In this document: positions 8,218 through 17,498 of the stretch, piece after piece
Position numbering within the stretch: position 1 is the stretch's first letter
Layout of the letters: every line of letters starts with the position of its first letter
From: Chitinophagaceae bacterium
GTDB lineage: Bacteria > Bacteroidota > Bacteroidia > Chitinophagales > Chitinophagaceae
Assembly (NCBI GenBank): GCA_947446645.1
Contig: CANFHA010000002.1
Coordinates: forward strand, 62,001-126,000
Reading direction: 5' to 3'
Length of the DNA: 64,000 nt
Program-made: the position numbers and the translations under genes
The notes under the pieces: model-generated
The model's database searches: none
The model's input: the letters and a program-made list of their open reading frames with translations, nothing else
Told to the model about the DNA's origin: nothing

Positions 8218-9453
8218 ATGGCAAATTTCGACACCGGCTCCACGGGCTTTATGCTCCTTGCCACCAGCCTGGTAATGTTAATGACCCCTGGCCTCGCGTT
8301 CTTTTATGGTGGCCTGGCAGGCAAGCGAAATATACTGGGTATTATGATCCAGAGTTTTGTATCCATGGGTATCACAACTATCCTGTGGTATGCATTCGGC
8401 TATTCGTTATGTTTTAGCGGCAACACTATGGGCGGCGTTTTTGGCGATTTTCATAAAGCGTTTATGAATGGCGTTAATCTCAATTCTGTTTTTGCCACAC
8501 CCAATGGGCGCAATATTCCGGAGTTTGTGTTCTTTGCTTACCAGATGATGTTTGCCATCATTACTCCCGCACTTATCACCGGGGCCTTCATAAACCGGGT
8601 TACGTTTAAGGCATACCTTATTTTCCTCGTCGTGTGGCAGGTGTTTGTTTATTATCCCTTTGTACACATGGTGTGGGGCGGCGGCCTGTTGGCCCAGTGG
8701 GGCGTTCGCGACTTTGCCGGCGGTATTGTGGTGCATGCCACAGCAGGCTTTGCTGCGCTTGCATCGGTTATATACGTTGGCAAGCGCCGCGACAGGGAGT
8801 CTCCTCCCAATAGCATTCCGCTTATAGCCATAGGTACAGGTCTGCTTTGGTTTGGCTGGTACGGTTTCAATGCCGGCAGCGAACTGGATGTGGATGGCAT
8901 TACCGCCCAGGCATTTATCAATACAGATGTGGCAGCTTCGTTTGCAGCCGTTACCTGGCTCATCATAGAGTGGAGCCTCGTAAAGAAGCCGAAGTTTGTA
9001 GGGCTCCTTACCGGCGCTGTAGCTGGCCTCGCCACAATCACACCGGCAGCGGGGTTTGTTACGCTCAACTCTGCAGTGATCATAGGTATAGCAGCAGGCG
9101 CTGTCTGTTACCTTGCAGTGCACCTTAAGAACAAAATGGGATGGGACGATGCCCTTGATGTATGGGGTGTGCACGGTATAGGCGGTTGTATAGGTACTGT
9201 TTTACTCGGCGTGTTCGCAGCGCATTCTATCAATGCTGGTACTGATAATGGTCTTAAATACGGTGGTACTACCTTCTTTATGCATCAGCTGATAGCCGTT
9301 GTCGGCACATGCATTTACGCTTATGTGTTCACCTATGGCATGCTGGCTATAATCAATCTTGTAACTAAGGTGAAGGTGAACGAAGCAGAGGAAGCCAAGG
9401 GACTGGATGATGCTATACACGGTGAGCAGGCATATGATGCCGGTGTTGTATAA
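8218..9453 (+). CDS. amt: Ammonium transporter (Amt/Mep/Rh family)
   Basis: 411 residues with about eleven membrane segments and the Amt landmarks: FYGGLAGKRN near the N-terminus, the conserved histidine in VVHATAGFAALASVIYVGKR, WFGWYGFNAGS, and DALDVWGVHGIGGCIGT containing the second pore histidine. It conducts ammonium/ammonia across the inner membrane. No GlnB-type regulator gene is adjacent, which is unusual compared with many amt operons; instead a porin-like gene precedes it. A TAGTTTTC sequence near 8170 is one base off the TAnnTTTG box and could be its own promoter. Confidence 0.95.
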   Translation: MANFDTGSTGFMLLATSLVMLMTPGLAFFYGGLAGKRNILGIMIQSFVSMGITTILWYAFGYSLCFSGNTMGGVFGDFHKAFMNGVNLNSVFATPNGRNIPEFVFFAYQMMFAIITPALITGAFINRVTFKAYLIFLVVWQVFVYYPFVHMVWGGGLLAQWGVRDFAGGIVVHATAGFAALASVIYVGKRRDRESPPNSIPLIAIGTGLLWFGWYGFNAGSELDVDGITAQAFINTDVAASFAAVTWLIIEWSLVKKPKFVGLLTGAVAGLATITPAAGFVTLNSAVIIGIAAGAVCYLAVHLKNKMGWDDALDVWGVHGIGGCIGTVLLGVFAAHSINAGTDNGLKYGGTTFFMHQLIAVVGTCIYAYVFTYGMLAIINLVTKVKVNEAEEAKGLDDAIHGEQAYDAGVV

Positions 9454-9590
9454 CCCCTGACCCCCCCGATAGGCATCGGGACCTTGTTCCGGGGAACCTG
9501 GCATTGGGCTGAGGATTATGACTTCGGCGATGTCAAAGGATCAGGCAATTTTGTTTTATTCCTTCGTTAAATCAGGTGTAAATAATTTAC

Positions 9591-9626
9591 AGTGTCCTGC
9601 ACTATGAAGTGCGGGACACTTGTTTT
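9591..9626 (+). terminator. Rho-independent terminator between amt and the MFS gene
   Basis: A 13-base arm at 9591-9603 pairs with 9608-9620 (one G-U pair) around a 4-base ATGA loop, followed by TGTTTTA. It lies 138 bases after amt and before the MFS transporter, separating the two units. Confidence 0.75.
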
Positions 9627-9650
9627 ATAAGTTACCTTATTATTTCTTGC

Positions 9651-9658
9651 TATTTTTG
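9651..9658 (+). promoter_or_regulatory. Putative -7 box of the MFS transporter gene
   Basis: TATTTTTG matches TAnnTTTG and lies directly after the amt terminator and 19 bases before the TTG start at 9678. No -33 TTG is seen at the expected spacing. Confidence 0.35.
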
Positions 9659-9677
9659 AGGTTTTGATTTTGGGATT

Positions 9678-10904
9678 TTGATAAAGAGGGTTGGACATAT
9701 ATACAGGAGTGCGTACAGCGGACTTTCGCCGGCTACGTGGTGGCTGTCGCTGGTTATGCTGGTGAACAGGGCCGGAACTATGGTGGTGCCCTTCATGACA
9801 CTCTATCTTACTGAGTCCAAGCACTATTCTATTGGCAAAGCAGGCCTGGTGATGTCAGTAGTAGGGCTGGGTGCTATATGCGGAGGAATGCTGGGTGGCA
9901 AGCTCACAGATAAGTTTGGCTTTTACAATATTCAGCTAGCTGCGCTCGTCTGTGGTGGTATCATGTTCATCATCTTAGGCCAGCTGGATAATTACGTGGC
10001 AATATGTAGTTGTGCCTTTCTTTTAGCCACACTCAACGATTCCTTCAGGCCGGCAAATGCAACTGCCGTTGCTCAATACAGCAATGAAGAGAATCGTACC
10101 CGCTCGTTTTCACTTAACAGGCTTTCGGTGAACCTGGGGTGGGCAGTAGGTGGAGCAGTAGGGGGCTTTATAGCCTCCCGTAACTATCATCTGCTTTTCT
10201 GGATAGATGGGCTTACCAATATAGGAGCTGCATTGCTGCTGCTTATAGTTCTGCACCCATCAAAGAATAAGCAGACTCCGGCTCATAAAGACAGAGTCAA
10301 GCCCGTAAAGTCGCACTCGGCCTTTACTGACCGGTTGTACATGGTCTTTATAGTACTGACGGTTCTTTTCGGGTTTTGCTTTTTCCAGTTGTTTGCTACC
10401 ATACCGGTGTTCTTTAAGCAGCGCTTATTACTATCCCCGTTTTTTATCGGCTGTATCATGACACTTAACGGCCTGATCATTACAGTATTTGAGATGGCGA
10501 TCGTCTTTACATTGGAGCGTAGAAAAAGGAACATGCGGTACATCATTCTTGGCACACTGCTGGTGGGGCTGTCCTATGTAGTGTTCAATATTGTTCCGGG
10601 TACAAAGTCGTTAGCTATTCTATCTACTTTCATTGTCACAGCGGGAGAAATGCTCGCCATGCCATTCATGAACTCTTTTTGGATAAGCAGAACGGATAAT
10701 AGCAACAGGGGGCAGTATGCAGGTCTTTATACTGCCGCATGGTCTATAGCCCAGGTGTTAGGACCTCTGGCTGGCTCGCAGATAGCAGAGCACTATGGCT
10801 TTGTGGCACTCTGGTGGACAATCGGCGGCATTAGCATACTTGGTGCATTAGGCTTCAAGTGGTTGCAGGGCCAGGAACGGCGCACGATATCCGTAGCGAA
10901 ATAA
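9678..10904 (+). CDS. Major facilitator superfamily transporter
   Basis: 408 residues with about twelve hydrophobic membrane segments. The MFS motif-A-like loop GGKLTDKFGFYNIQ lies between helices 2 and 3, and a central cytoplasmic loop rich in Lys (about residues 192-210) divides the two halves. The family includes drug and sugar exporters; substrate cannot be deduced. The start is TTG within a T/G-rich heptamer-like repeat (9662-9682); no in-frame ATG lies closer to the first helix. The gene is flanked by a terminator upstream and converges on yggS downstream. Confidence 0.85.
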   Translation: MIKRVGHIYRSAYSGLSPATWWLSLVMLVNRAGTMVVPFMTLYLTESKHYSIGKAGLVMSVVGLGAICGGMLGGKLTDKFGFYNIQLAALVCGGIMFIILGQLDNYVAICSCAFLLATLNDSFRPANATAVAQYSNEENRTRSFSLNRLSVNLGWAVGGAVGGFIASRNYHLLFWIDGLTNIGAALLLLIVLHPSKNKQTPAHKDRVKPVKSHSAFTDRLYMVFIVLTVLFGFCFFQLFATIPVFFKQRLLLSPFFIGCIMTLNGLIITVFEMAIVFTLERRKRNMRYIILGTLLVGLSYVVFNIVPGTKSLAILSTFIVTAGEMLAMPFMNSFWISRTDNSNRGQYAGLYTAAWSIAQVLGPLAGSQIAEHYGFVALWWTIGGISILGALGFKWLQGQERRTISVAK

Positions 10905-10956
10905 AAGTTTGCGACTGAAGAAAATTGTAACTGAACTTGCGCCTTTAAAAATCCGC

Positions 10957-11637
10957 TCAAACCGGATAGGAACGGGCACCAAAGAGCATGCTGCCAATGC
11001 GTACCATATTGCTGCCTTCATCTACTGCTACCTTGTAGTCGGCGCTCATACCCATAGAGCAGATGCTAAAATAGTCTTTGCCAAAAAATGAGGTGCCGGA
11101 GATGAATTTGAAGAAATTGTGCAGGCGCGAATATTCGGTATGCAACTGTTGTTCATCGTCCGTATTTGTGGCCATCCCCATAAGTCCGCATATGCGAACA
11201 TTTTTAAGTGTGTCTTTCTGCGCCTCATAGTATTCAAGAAATACGATGATCTCTTTTTCATCCATACCGAATTTGGTCTCTTCTTCGGCTATGTGCATCT
11301 GGAGGAGTACGTCTATCGTACGGTTGTTTTTCAGGGCTTCTTTGTTTATTTCTTTTAGCAGCTTAAAGCTGTCCACTGCATGGATCAGGTGAACGAATGG
11401 AGCTATCTCTTTTACCTTATTGCTCTGCAGGTGTCCGATGAAATGCCAGCGGATGTCTGTGGGCAGTTCCGGCTGTTTGGCTGTGAGTTCCTGCACGTAG
11501 TTTTCACCAAAGTCGCGCTGGCCAAGGTCGTAAAGACCTTTAATGTCGGTTGCCGGTTTTGTTTTGGAAACTGCTATGAGGGTAACCTTTCTGGCGGTCA
11601 GTTCCTTATTCAGTTCTTCCCATACTGCTCTGTTCAT
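10957..11637 (-). CDS. YggS/PROSC-family PLP homeostasis protein
   Basis: 226 residues, the usual size. The N-terminal motif LIAVSKTKP includes the PLP-binding lysine (Lys25). FGENYVQEL, WHFIGHLQSNKVK, GLMGMAT and FSICSMGMSADYKVAVDEGSNMVRIGSMLFG near the C-terminus are all family signatures. These cytoplasmic proteins bind pyridoxal phosphate without a known enzymatic reaction and help control PLP and amino-acid pools. It is transcribed away from panB's end, 58 bases from it, with both on the minus strand, so it may be cotranscribed behind panB. Confidence 0.93.
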   Translation of the reverse strand: MNRAVWEELNKELTARKVTLIAVSKTKPATDIKGLYDLGQRDFGENYVQELTAKQPELPTDIRWHFIGHLQSNKVKEIAPFVHLIHAVDSFKLLKEINKEALKNNRTIDVLLQMHIAEEETKFGMDEKEIIVFLEYYEAQKDTLKNVRICGLMGMATNTDDEQQLHTEYSRLHNFFKFISGTSFFGKDYFSICSMGMSADYKVAVDEGSNMVRIGSMLFGARSYPV

Positions 11638-11695
11638 AGACTGATTTGCACTTATAACAATAGCTTACCGAAATGAGAATTCCTCCTTCAGAGGC

Positions 11696-12514
11696 TTAGT
11701 ATTGTTCTTTTTCGTTAGGGAAATCTTTGTCCTTTACATCCTTGATGTACTGCTTGGTAGCGCCGGATATCTCTTCGTAAAGATTGAGGTAACGCCTGAG
11801 GAACCGGGGGGAGAAGTTTTTGGTGATACCCAGCATGTCGTGCATAACCAATACTTGCCCATCAACTGCTCCGCCTGCACCTATGCCTATCACCGGTATC
11901 TTCAGCAGTTTGGACACCTCACCGCCAAGCGATGCGGGTATCTTTTCAAGCACAAGGGAGAAGCAGCCGGAATCCTGCAGTATCTGGGCATTTTTAAGCA
12001 GTATTTCGGCCTCTTCTTCTTCTTTGGCACGTACCGTATAGGTGCCAAACTTATAGATGGACTGTGGTGTGAGTCCAAGATGGCCCATTACCGGCACACC
12101 AGCACCCACTATACGCTTTATGGACTCGCTCACTTCTTCACCGCCTTCCAGCTTTATGCCGTGCGCGCCGGCTTCTTTCATTATACGGATTGCGGAGTTG
12201 AGGGCTTCCTTACTGTTGCCCTGGTAGGAGCCGAAAGGTAAGTCCACAATAACAAGGCAGCGCTGGCAGGCTCTAACCACACTCTGGGCGTGATAGATCA
12301 TCTGGTCCAGCGTGATGGGCAATGTTGTCTCGTGCCCGGCCATAACATTGGAGGCGGAATCGCCAACGAGAATTACATCGATGCCGGCATCGTCAAGTAT
12401 ACGGGCAAGGGAGAAGTCGTATGCGGTAAGCATACTTATCTTTTCTCCGTGCTGCTTCATCGACTGAAGGGTGTGCGTGGTAACCCTCTTTATTTCTCCT
12501 TGTGCTGTAGACAT
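11696..12514 (-). CDS. panB: 3-methyl-2-oxobutanoate hydroxymethyltransferase
   Basis: 272 residues from the ATG at 12514; the open frame also allows a TTG start nine bases earlier. PanB makes ketopantoate from 2-oxoisovalerate and methylene-tetrahydrofolate, the first committed pantothenate step. Signatures are [25 protein letters not shown] split across strands 1-2, the metal and substrate region [28 protein letters not shown] and the catalytic-Glu segment LVLEKIPA. It is far from panC (44760), so the pathway is dispersed here. Confidence 0.95.
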   Translation of the reverse strand: MSTAQGEIKRVTTHTLQSMKQHGEKISMLTAYDFSLARILDDAGIDVILVGDSASNVMAGHETTLPITLDQMIYHAQSVVRACQRCLVIVDLPFGSYQGNSKEALNSAIRIMKEAGAHGIKLEGGEEVSESIKRIVGAGVPVMGHLGLTPQSIYKFGTYTVRAKEEEEAEILLKNAQILQDSGCFSLVLEKIPASLGGEVSKLLKIPVIGIGAGGAVDGQVLVMHDMLGITKNFSPRFLRRYLNLYEEISGATKQYIKDVKDKDFPNEKEQY

Positions 12515-12599
12515 AAGACCCAAACCTCTAACGAGGCGTTGTTGTGAGCTGTAAAAGTAGTATTACAATTTGAGTTTTTGTGTTAAAGAAGATTCTAGG

Positions 12600-13202
12600 T
12601 TATAGCCCATCAGGCCATTTTAGTTTTTTCCTCATTTGTGCGTTTGAATAGTTAGGGAGCCATTTTACAACACCGAGTTTGTCGATGTAACCGTTTTCAG
12701 TACATCCTTCGTGGTAATGTTCATCGTCGATACTGATTTTTTCACATCTTATATAAACCAAAGCACGCCCTTTGTAGAAAACAGACGCATCATCAAATTG
12801 TGGTTTAATGACCACGTGACCAATATTGTTGGCAAAACCAACTTTACCATTTTTGTCTAAAATTCGAATCATCCCGTCTTTAACTCGATCAGGATCCAGC
12901 TCTGTATATCCAGCGTTAAAGACTTCAAACAAAAGGTGCTCGTGAATGTCAATTGCCCACCATCCATGTTTATGGGTAATACCTACAACGGCAAAATTGC
13001 TAAACGTATCAGTAAAGCAATGATAGTACTTTGACGAGTCTAGCCTAAGAACTGTATCTCCGCCCATGGTGGTGACTACATTGGGATATTTAGATTGGCA
13101 CGGCCAGCTTGTGTCATGCTTTACGATAAAAATATCCTTATTACCCTGGCTAAAACCAAAAAGGGAGTAAACAAGTGCAACGAAAAGAAAGGGTAGCTTC
13201 AT
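12600..13202 (-). CDS. Secreted WG-repeat-like protein
   Basis: 200 residues beginning with a signal peptide (FLFVALVYSLFGFSQG). The middle (about residues 109-145) reads IRILDKNGKVGFANNIG and continues HVVIKPQFDDASVF, the pattern of a WG/KWG beta-repeat; a weaker copy may precede it. It is probably periplasmic or surface exposed. Function is unknown. The next gene on the same strand, 18 bases upstream, is another small secreted protein, so the two may be expressed together. There is no further context to assign a role. Confidence 0.7.
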   Translation of the reverse strand: MKLPFLFVALVYSLFGFSQGNKDIFIVKHDTSWPCQSKYPNVVTTMGGDTVLRLDSSKYYHCFTDTFSNFAVVGITHKHGWWAIDIHEHLLFEVFNAGYTELDPDRVKDGMIRILDKNGKVGFANNIGHVVIKPQFDDASVFYKGRALVYIRCEKISIDDEHYHEGCTENGYIDKLGVVKWLPNYSNAQMRKKLKWPDGL

Positions 13203-13220
13203 GTTTACAAAGTAGAAAAT

Positions 13221-13607
13221 CTACTCCGAAAAATAAGACCTCGTCATTACCTGGTCATTCTTATTCCAGATAAGTGTCATAAAGTCAGCACCGTTTGACG
13301 TCTTTGAAAATATCACAGAATATTCAATGTCTGCAATTTTGATAACGATATTATCATCGTGGGTAGAGTTTCCGGTTATCAGTTGCCAGGTTGTAGCTAC
13401 CTTGTTCTTGTGTGAATTTACCGGTACGATCTCTGCTTTGTGGTTGGCGTAGAATACAAGGTTTGTGCTTTTGAGTCCATTAAGTGTGTTTACTTTATCT
13501 ACACCTATCCATTTTTTTTCTTTTGTGTGAGCAAGGGTAAAGGTAACATCCTGCGCATTGGCAAATATAGAAAAGCAGATAAGTATTAGAGTTTGTAATA
13601 ATCTCAT
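13221..13607 (-). CDS. Small secreted protein, unknown function
   Basis: 128 residues from ATG 13607, chosen because the signal peptide MRLLQTLILICFSIFANAQ begins there; a longer frame to 13655 would add a charged leader that would spoil it. The mature part is about 109 residues with alternating strands and no motif I recognise. It is likely periplasmic. It precedes the WG-repeat protein by 18 bases, suggesting an operon. It is divergent from kup, with the two promoters sharing the 13608-13726 gap. Confidence 0.6.
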   Translation of the reverse strand: MRLLQTLILICFSIFANAQDVTFTLAHTKEKKWIGVDKVNTLNGLKSTNLVFYANHKAEIVPVNSHKNKVATTWQLITGNSTHDDNIVIKIADIEYSVIFSKTSNGADFMTLIWNKNDQVMTRSYFSE

Positions 13608-13659
13608 GGCCCGTTCTTTTTTGCGAATATACTTTGCAATTGGGTAATAAATCATAGAA

Positions 13660-13692
13660 TTTGATTTTTACTTTTCTTTATGACTAACTTTG
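13660..13692 (+). promoter_or_regulatory. Bacteroidetes-type promoter of kup
   Basis: TTTG at 13660-13663 and TAACTTTG at 13685-13692 are separated by 21 bases, matching the -33/-7 arrangement of the Bacteroidetes primary sigma factor. The kup start lies 34 bases downstream of the -7 box. Confidence 0.7.
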
Positions 13693-13726
13693 CATCCTGC
13701 TTGCACAATAACCACAATCTTTTGCT

Positions 13727-15694
13727 TTGTCAAAGAACCTGAATAAGACGTCTGTAGCCGGTATATTAATTGCTCTTGGTATTATTTATGGAGATATAGG
13801 TACCTCGCCTTTATACGTAATGAACGCCATCTGCAATGGGAAAGAGATCAACGAATTCCTGATCACCGGCGCGCTATCCTGCATTATCTGGACATTAACC
13901 CTGCAAACTACCGTTAAGTATGTGATGCTCACGCTGCGGGCAGACAATAAAGGAGAGGGTGGTATATTCTCGTTGTTTGCACTTGTGCGACGGCATGGCA
14001 AATGGACTGTGTTTCCGGCAATGATAGGAGGAGCGGCCCTGCTGGCAGACGGTATGATTACGCCCCCTATCTCGGTCACGTCGGCAATTGAAGGGCTACG
14101 CTTTACCCCTCACCTGGAGCAGATCGGCACTATGACCATTGTGTACATTGTTATCTCTATCCTGGCTATACTTTTCTTCTTTCAGCAGTTTGGTACCAGC
14201 TCTATTGGTAAGGCGCTGGGTCCCATTATGCTCATTTGGTTCCTCATGCTCGCAGTCCTTGGCTTACGTCAGCTTTATCTTGCTAATGACTGGCGTATTT
14301 TCAGGGCGCTGAATCCTTACTACGCTATAAAGGTGCTGACACAATATCCCAAGGGTTTCTGGATACTTGGAGCCGTCTTTCTATGTACAACGGGTGCCGA
14401 GGCTCTTTACTCCGACCTTGGGCATTGCGGGCGGGCCAATATCAGATATTCCTGGATATTTGTAAAGACGGCACTTATACTCAATTACCTGGGACAAGGC
14501 GCTTATTTGCTGAGTATTAAAAGCGGAGTAGTATGGAATTCCCAGTTCAAAAATCCTTTTTATGAGCTCATGCCACATGGCTTCCTGCTGCCGGGGATTA
14601 TAATAGCAACTATTGCCGCTATCATTGCGAGCCAGGCGTTGATATCCGGCTCGTTTACGCTTATCAGCGAGGCTATGAAGCTCAACCTGTGGCCTAAAAT
14701 GAAGATCAACTATCCTACGGTGGAAAGGGGACAGTCATTCATACCGGGCATAAACCTGTTGCTTTTTGTAGGGTGTACAGCCATAACGCTCTACTTTAAA
14801 AAGTCATCTAACATGGAAGCCGCCTATGGTCTTTCCATTACGATTTGCATGATCATGACATCCTGCCTGTTCTCCTACTATATGTTTGTGAGGCGGGTGC
14901 CCATTGTGTGGATAGCCACTTATCTTATCGTGTACCTTACTATTGAGTTTTCGTTCTTATGGGCCAACCTGATAGAGAAGTTCATAGAGGGCGGGGTAGT
15001 GACACTGATAGTGGCGGGCGGCCTGTTTATGACCATGATAGTGTGGTACAAGTCGCGCAAGATCAAGAATCGCTACGTGGAATTTGTGCGTCTTGATAAT
15101 TATGTGCCTATAATACAAGAGCTGAGCAACGACACAACTATTACCAAGTACGCTACGCACCTAGTATACCTGACCAGCGCGAACAACCCTAAAGAAATAG
15201 AACATAAGGTTATTTACTCCATACTCTATCGTAAGCCCAAACGCGCCGACCTGTATTGGTTTGTGCATGTGGATGTAGTGGATGACCCGTATACTACCGA
15301 ATACTCTGTGCAGACCATAGTGCCCAACGAGATCATAAGGGTAGAGTTCAGGTTAGGCTTCCGTATGGACCACAGGATACAGTATATGTTCAGGAAGGTA
15401 GTGGAGGAAATGGTGCAGAATAAAGAGGTGAATGTGGTAAGCCGTTATGAGTCGCTGAGTAAGAACAACGTTGTCGGTGACTTCCGCTTCATTGTAATGG
15501 AGAAATTTCTTTCGCGAGACAACTCGCTGCCTATGTGGGAGCGCCTGATGATGCGAGGTTATTTCCTACTCAAAAAGATCAGCCTGTCAGAAGAACGTGG
15601 TTTCGGGCTGGACTCATCAGACGTGACGCTGGAAAAATATCCAATAATCGTTTCGGCTATTCCGGATTATAATTTGAAGAGGGTGGTGGATTAA
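13727..15694 (+). CDS. kup: Kup-family potassium transporter
   Basis: 655 residues, the normal Kup/HAK/KT length. About twelve membrane segments fill residues 10-455, and a cytoplasmic C-terminal domain follows. The N-terminal signature GIIYGDIGTSPLYVM and the later DNKGEGGIFSLFAL, ALYSDLGHCGR and ISGSFTLISEAMKLNLWP are family hallmarks. It imports K+ probably with H+. The start is TTG with the usual Kup N-terminus right behind it, and a well-formed promoter ends at 13692. CCCCTAAAGGGG, a small stem, follows the stop codon. Confidence 0.95.
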   Translation: MSKNLNKTSVAGILIALGIIYGDIGTSPLYVMNAICNGKEINEFLITGALSCIIWTLTLQTTVKYVMLTLRADNKGEGGIFSLFALVRRHGKWTVFPAMIGGAALLADGMITPPISVTSAIEGLRFTPHLEQIGTMTIVYIVISILAILFFFQQFGTSSIGKALGPIMLIWFLMLAVLGLRQLYLANDWRIFRALNPYYAIKVLTQYPKGFWILGAVFLCTTGAEALYSDLGHCGRANIRYSWIFVKTALILNYLGQGAYLLSIKSGVVWNSQFKNPFYELMPHGFLLPGIIIATIAAIIASQALISGSFTLISEAMKLNLWPKMKINYPTVERGQSFIPGINLLLFVGCTAITLYFKKSSNMEAAYGLSITICMIMTSCLFSYYMFVRRVPIVWIATYLIVYLTIEFSFLWANLIEKFIEGGVVTLIVAGGLFMTMIVWYKSRKIKNRYVEFVRLDNYVPIIQELSNDTTITKYATHLVYLTSANNPKEIEHKVIYSILYRKPKRADLYWFVHVDVVDDPYTTEYSVQTIVPNEIIRVEFRLGFRMDHRIQYMFRKVVEEMVQNKEVNVVSRYESLSKNNVVGDFRFIVMEKFLSRDNSLPMWERLMMRGYFLLKKISLSEERGFGLDSSDVTLEKYPIIVSAIPDYNLKRVVD

Positions 15695-15766
15695 CCCCCT
15701 GCCCCTAAAGGGGAGTGCTTGTGAATATATTTTCAGCTGCTGGTTTTTCTGCCAGACTTTATTTTT

Positions 15767-15952
15767 GTGTTCCATTCTGTTTTGAGTGAACAAATCAAAA
15801 CGTATAGCAATGAACTTTCAGACTTGATTCGCCTCCGATATGTACAAGAGATCACATATATGTACTATCCTGATAAAAGAGTAAGGGCTGAAAAAGAGTT
15901 TTTTCCAAGTCTCGGGTGGCAGGCGATTACCCGGAAATATATTTACAGGTAG
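15767..15952 (+). CDS. Possible small protein, unrecognised
   Basis: An open frame of 61 codons from GTG, or 56 from the TTG at 15782. The translation is rich in Tyr, Arg and Glu and looks protein-like, with no motif I know. TATTTTTG at 15760-15767 fits a -7 box but overlaps the GTG, favouring the later start. It lies between kup and the SpoU gene, where there is otherwise 280 bases without a gene. Conservation data would be needed to accept it; it may be chance. Confidence 0.25.
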   Translation: MFHSVLSEQIKTYSNELSDLIRLRYVQEITYMYYPDKRVRAEKEFFPSLGWQAITRKYIYR

Positions 15953-15976
15953 GCCGTCAATTGAAAAAGCGCGAGG

Positions 15977-16498
15977 TTAAGCCCTTACCATTTCCCAGAG
16001 CACAACACCTACACTTACTGATATATTCAAAGAGTGCTTTGAGCCCCACTGAGGTATTTCTATGCAGCTGTCGGCGGCGGCGAGCACTTCATCATTTACA
16101 CCTGTTACCTCATTACCAAATACCAGGGCGACTTTTTCATCTTTCCAGTTCAGTTCATTCAGTGGCGTGCTGTTATGTGCCTGCTCCACAGCAAGAATCT
16201 TGTAGCCGGCTTCGCGGGCATTGTTTACCGCGTCTATGGTAGTATCGAAATTGCGCCACGTTACTGTTTCTTCTGCTCCCAATGCAGTTTTATGTATGTC
16301 GCGGTGGGGAGGCGCAGGGGTATAGCCACAGAGATACAGTGTTTCAACGGCAAATGCATCACAGGTACGGAAGATGGCGCCAACATTGTGCATGCTGCGC
16401 ACATCGTCCAGTATCACAATTACTGTATGTTTTTTTGCAGCCTGCATTTCTTCCGGGCTTAGACGGCCCAGTTCTTCCATTGTTTTTCTTTGAATCAT
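15977..16498 (-). CDS. SpoU/TrmH-family RNA 2'-O-methyltransferase
   Basis: 173 residues from ATG 16498, chosen because family N-termini of the form RKxxxEELxRLSxEE begin there; the frame itself runs to 16567. SPOUT motifs are visible: motif 1 VRSMHNVGAIFRTCDAF, motif 2 VALVFGNEVTGVNDEVL and motif 3 IEIPQWGSKHSLNISVSVG. The knot binds SAM, and the enzyme methylates ribose in tRNA or rRNA. It lacks the N-terminal substrate-binding domain of the long rRNA enzymes, so a tRNA target is plausible (inference). Confidence 0.88.
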   Translation of the reverse strand: MIQRKTMEELGRLSPEEMQAAKKHTVIVILDDVRSMHNVGAIFRTCDAFAVETLYLCGYTPAPPHRDIHKTALGAEETVTWRNFDTTIDAVNNAREAGYKILAVEQAHNSTPLNELNWKDEKVALVFGNEVTGVNDEVLAAADSCIEIPQWGSKHSLNISVSVGVVLWEMVRA

Positions 16499-16627
16499 AG
16501 TGTGAGGTAATTGGGGGTAAAAGGTGCTTTCAAACCTGCTTGTCTTAAGGTAGGGTAGCAACCGCATTCTCTAAAAGTGTGGCAGTAACCGGGTGCAGTT
16601 TCCATTGTTTTGTTTATCACTGCAAGC

Positions 16628-17419
16628 TTACATGGAAGACGTGTTAAGGTCGGTCACGCGCTTTTTTATCATGTCGGGATTTTTGCCAAACGGAGAGGTA
16701 AAGCCCAGGCTGAGCAACATCAAATGAACCGTAGTGCCTTCATTGGGCTTGTACCCGTTCCTCACGTAGTCAGGATTGAGATAGTTGTTCAGATAATACT
16801 GCGCTTTGATGGATATGCCACGCCTGATGGCCACACCTGCGAATACGTAAGGCATCAAATTCGGCGTAGCATCGCTGAACCATTCGTTATATTTAGTCTT
16901 CTGGTTGCGCACCGTAAAAGTTTTTTCCCGGTAGTTGAAAGGTGCATCTATACCCGCTCCCAGGAATCCATAACTCTTGCGGTCTGCCATGTTGCCGATC
17001 TTTATACCTACGGGAATACCTAGGTTATAGGTACGCCGCTTGTACGTGCGCTGACCAGTGAAGTCGTTCTTTTCAATATAGCCTACATTTTTAAGATCGA
17101 GCCCGGTGTAGAGTCCGAAAAAACGGCTGGGATTATAATTGAATGTGACGCCAAAATTGATAACGTATGTAAACCGTAAGGTTCCCATACTGTTTTTTGT
17201 GCCTATAGGTTCGCCAAGAATATTATAATAAGTATGCTCAATAGATGCACTTGAAAAAATGCCCGCATCCAATGCTGTACCAATAAAAAATTTGCGGACA
17301 TGAGGATGCTGCTTTATTACAATAGTGTCTTTAGAAAGAGGGAATGGTGATTTAGCAGAGGCCGAAGATGTAATGAACGTTGCTGCCAGCAAAGCCTTTA
17401 GTAACAGATGTTTTTTCAT
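16628..17419 (-). CDS. Outer-membrane beta-barrel protein, paralogue 1
   Basis: 263 residues with a signal peptide ending near SSASA. The body alternates aromatic strands and short turns as in 8-10-stranded porin-like barrels of the Bacteroidetes outer-membrane-protein group: FGLYTGLDLKNVGYI, RRTYNLGIPVGIKIGNM and YGFLGAGIDAPFNYREK. The same phrases occur in the neighbouring gene, so the pair is a tandem duplication. Function is unknown. The gene follows its paralogue on the same strand by 79 bases. Confidence 0.75.
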   Translation of the reverse strand: MKKHLLLKALLAATFITSSASAKSPFPLSKDTIVIKQHPHVRKFFIGTALDAGIFSSASIEHTYYNILGEPIGTKNSMGTLRFTYVINFGVTFNYNPSRFFGLYTGLDLKNVGYIEKNDFTGQRTYKRRTYNLGIPVGIKIGNMADRKSYGFLGAGIDAPFNYREKTFTVRNQKTKYNEWFSDATPNLMPYVFAGVAIRRGISIKAQYYLNNYLNPDYVRNGYKPNEGTTVHLMLLSLGFTSPFGKNPDMIKKRVTDLNTSSM

Positions 17420-17498
17420 GGGTGTTATTTTAACAAAGGTAAGGAACTATGCAGCCAATACCCGCCTGGCTGAGCAATGCAATTCCAGTTTTTATGCG

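Noticed and set aside
8407-9174. 255-codon antisense open frame across amt
   Set aside because: It lies wholly inside a well-supported gene, lacks family features, and its Cys/His/Arg-rich content is a by-product of antisense reading.
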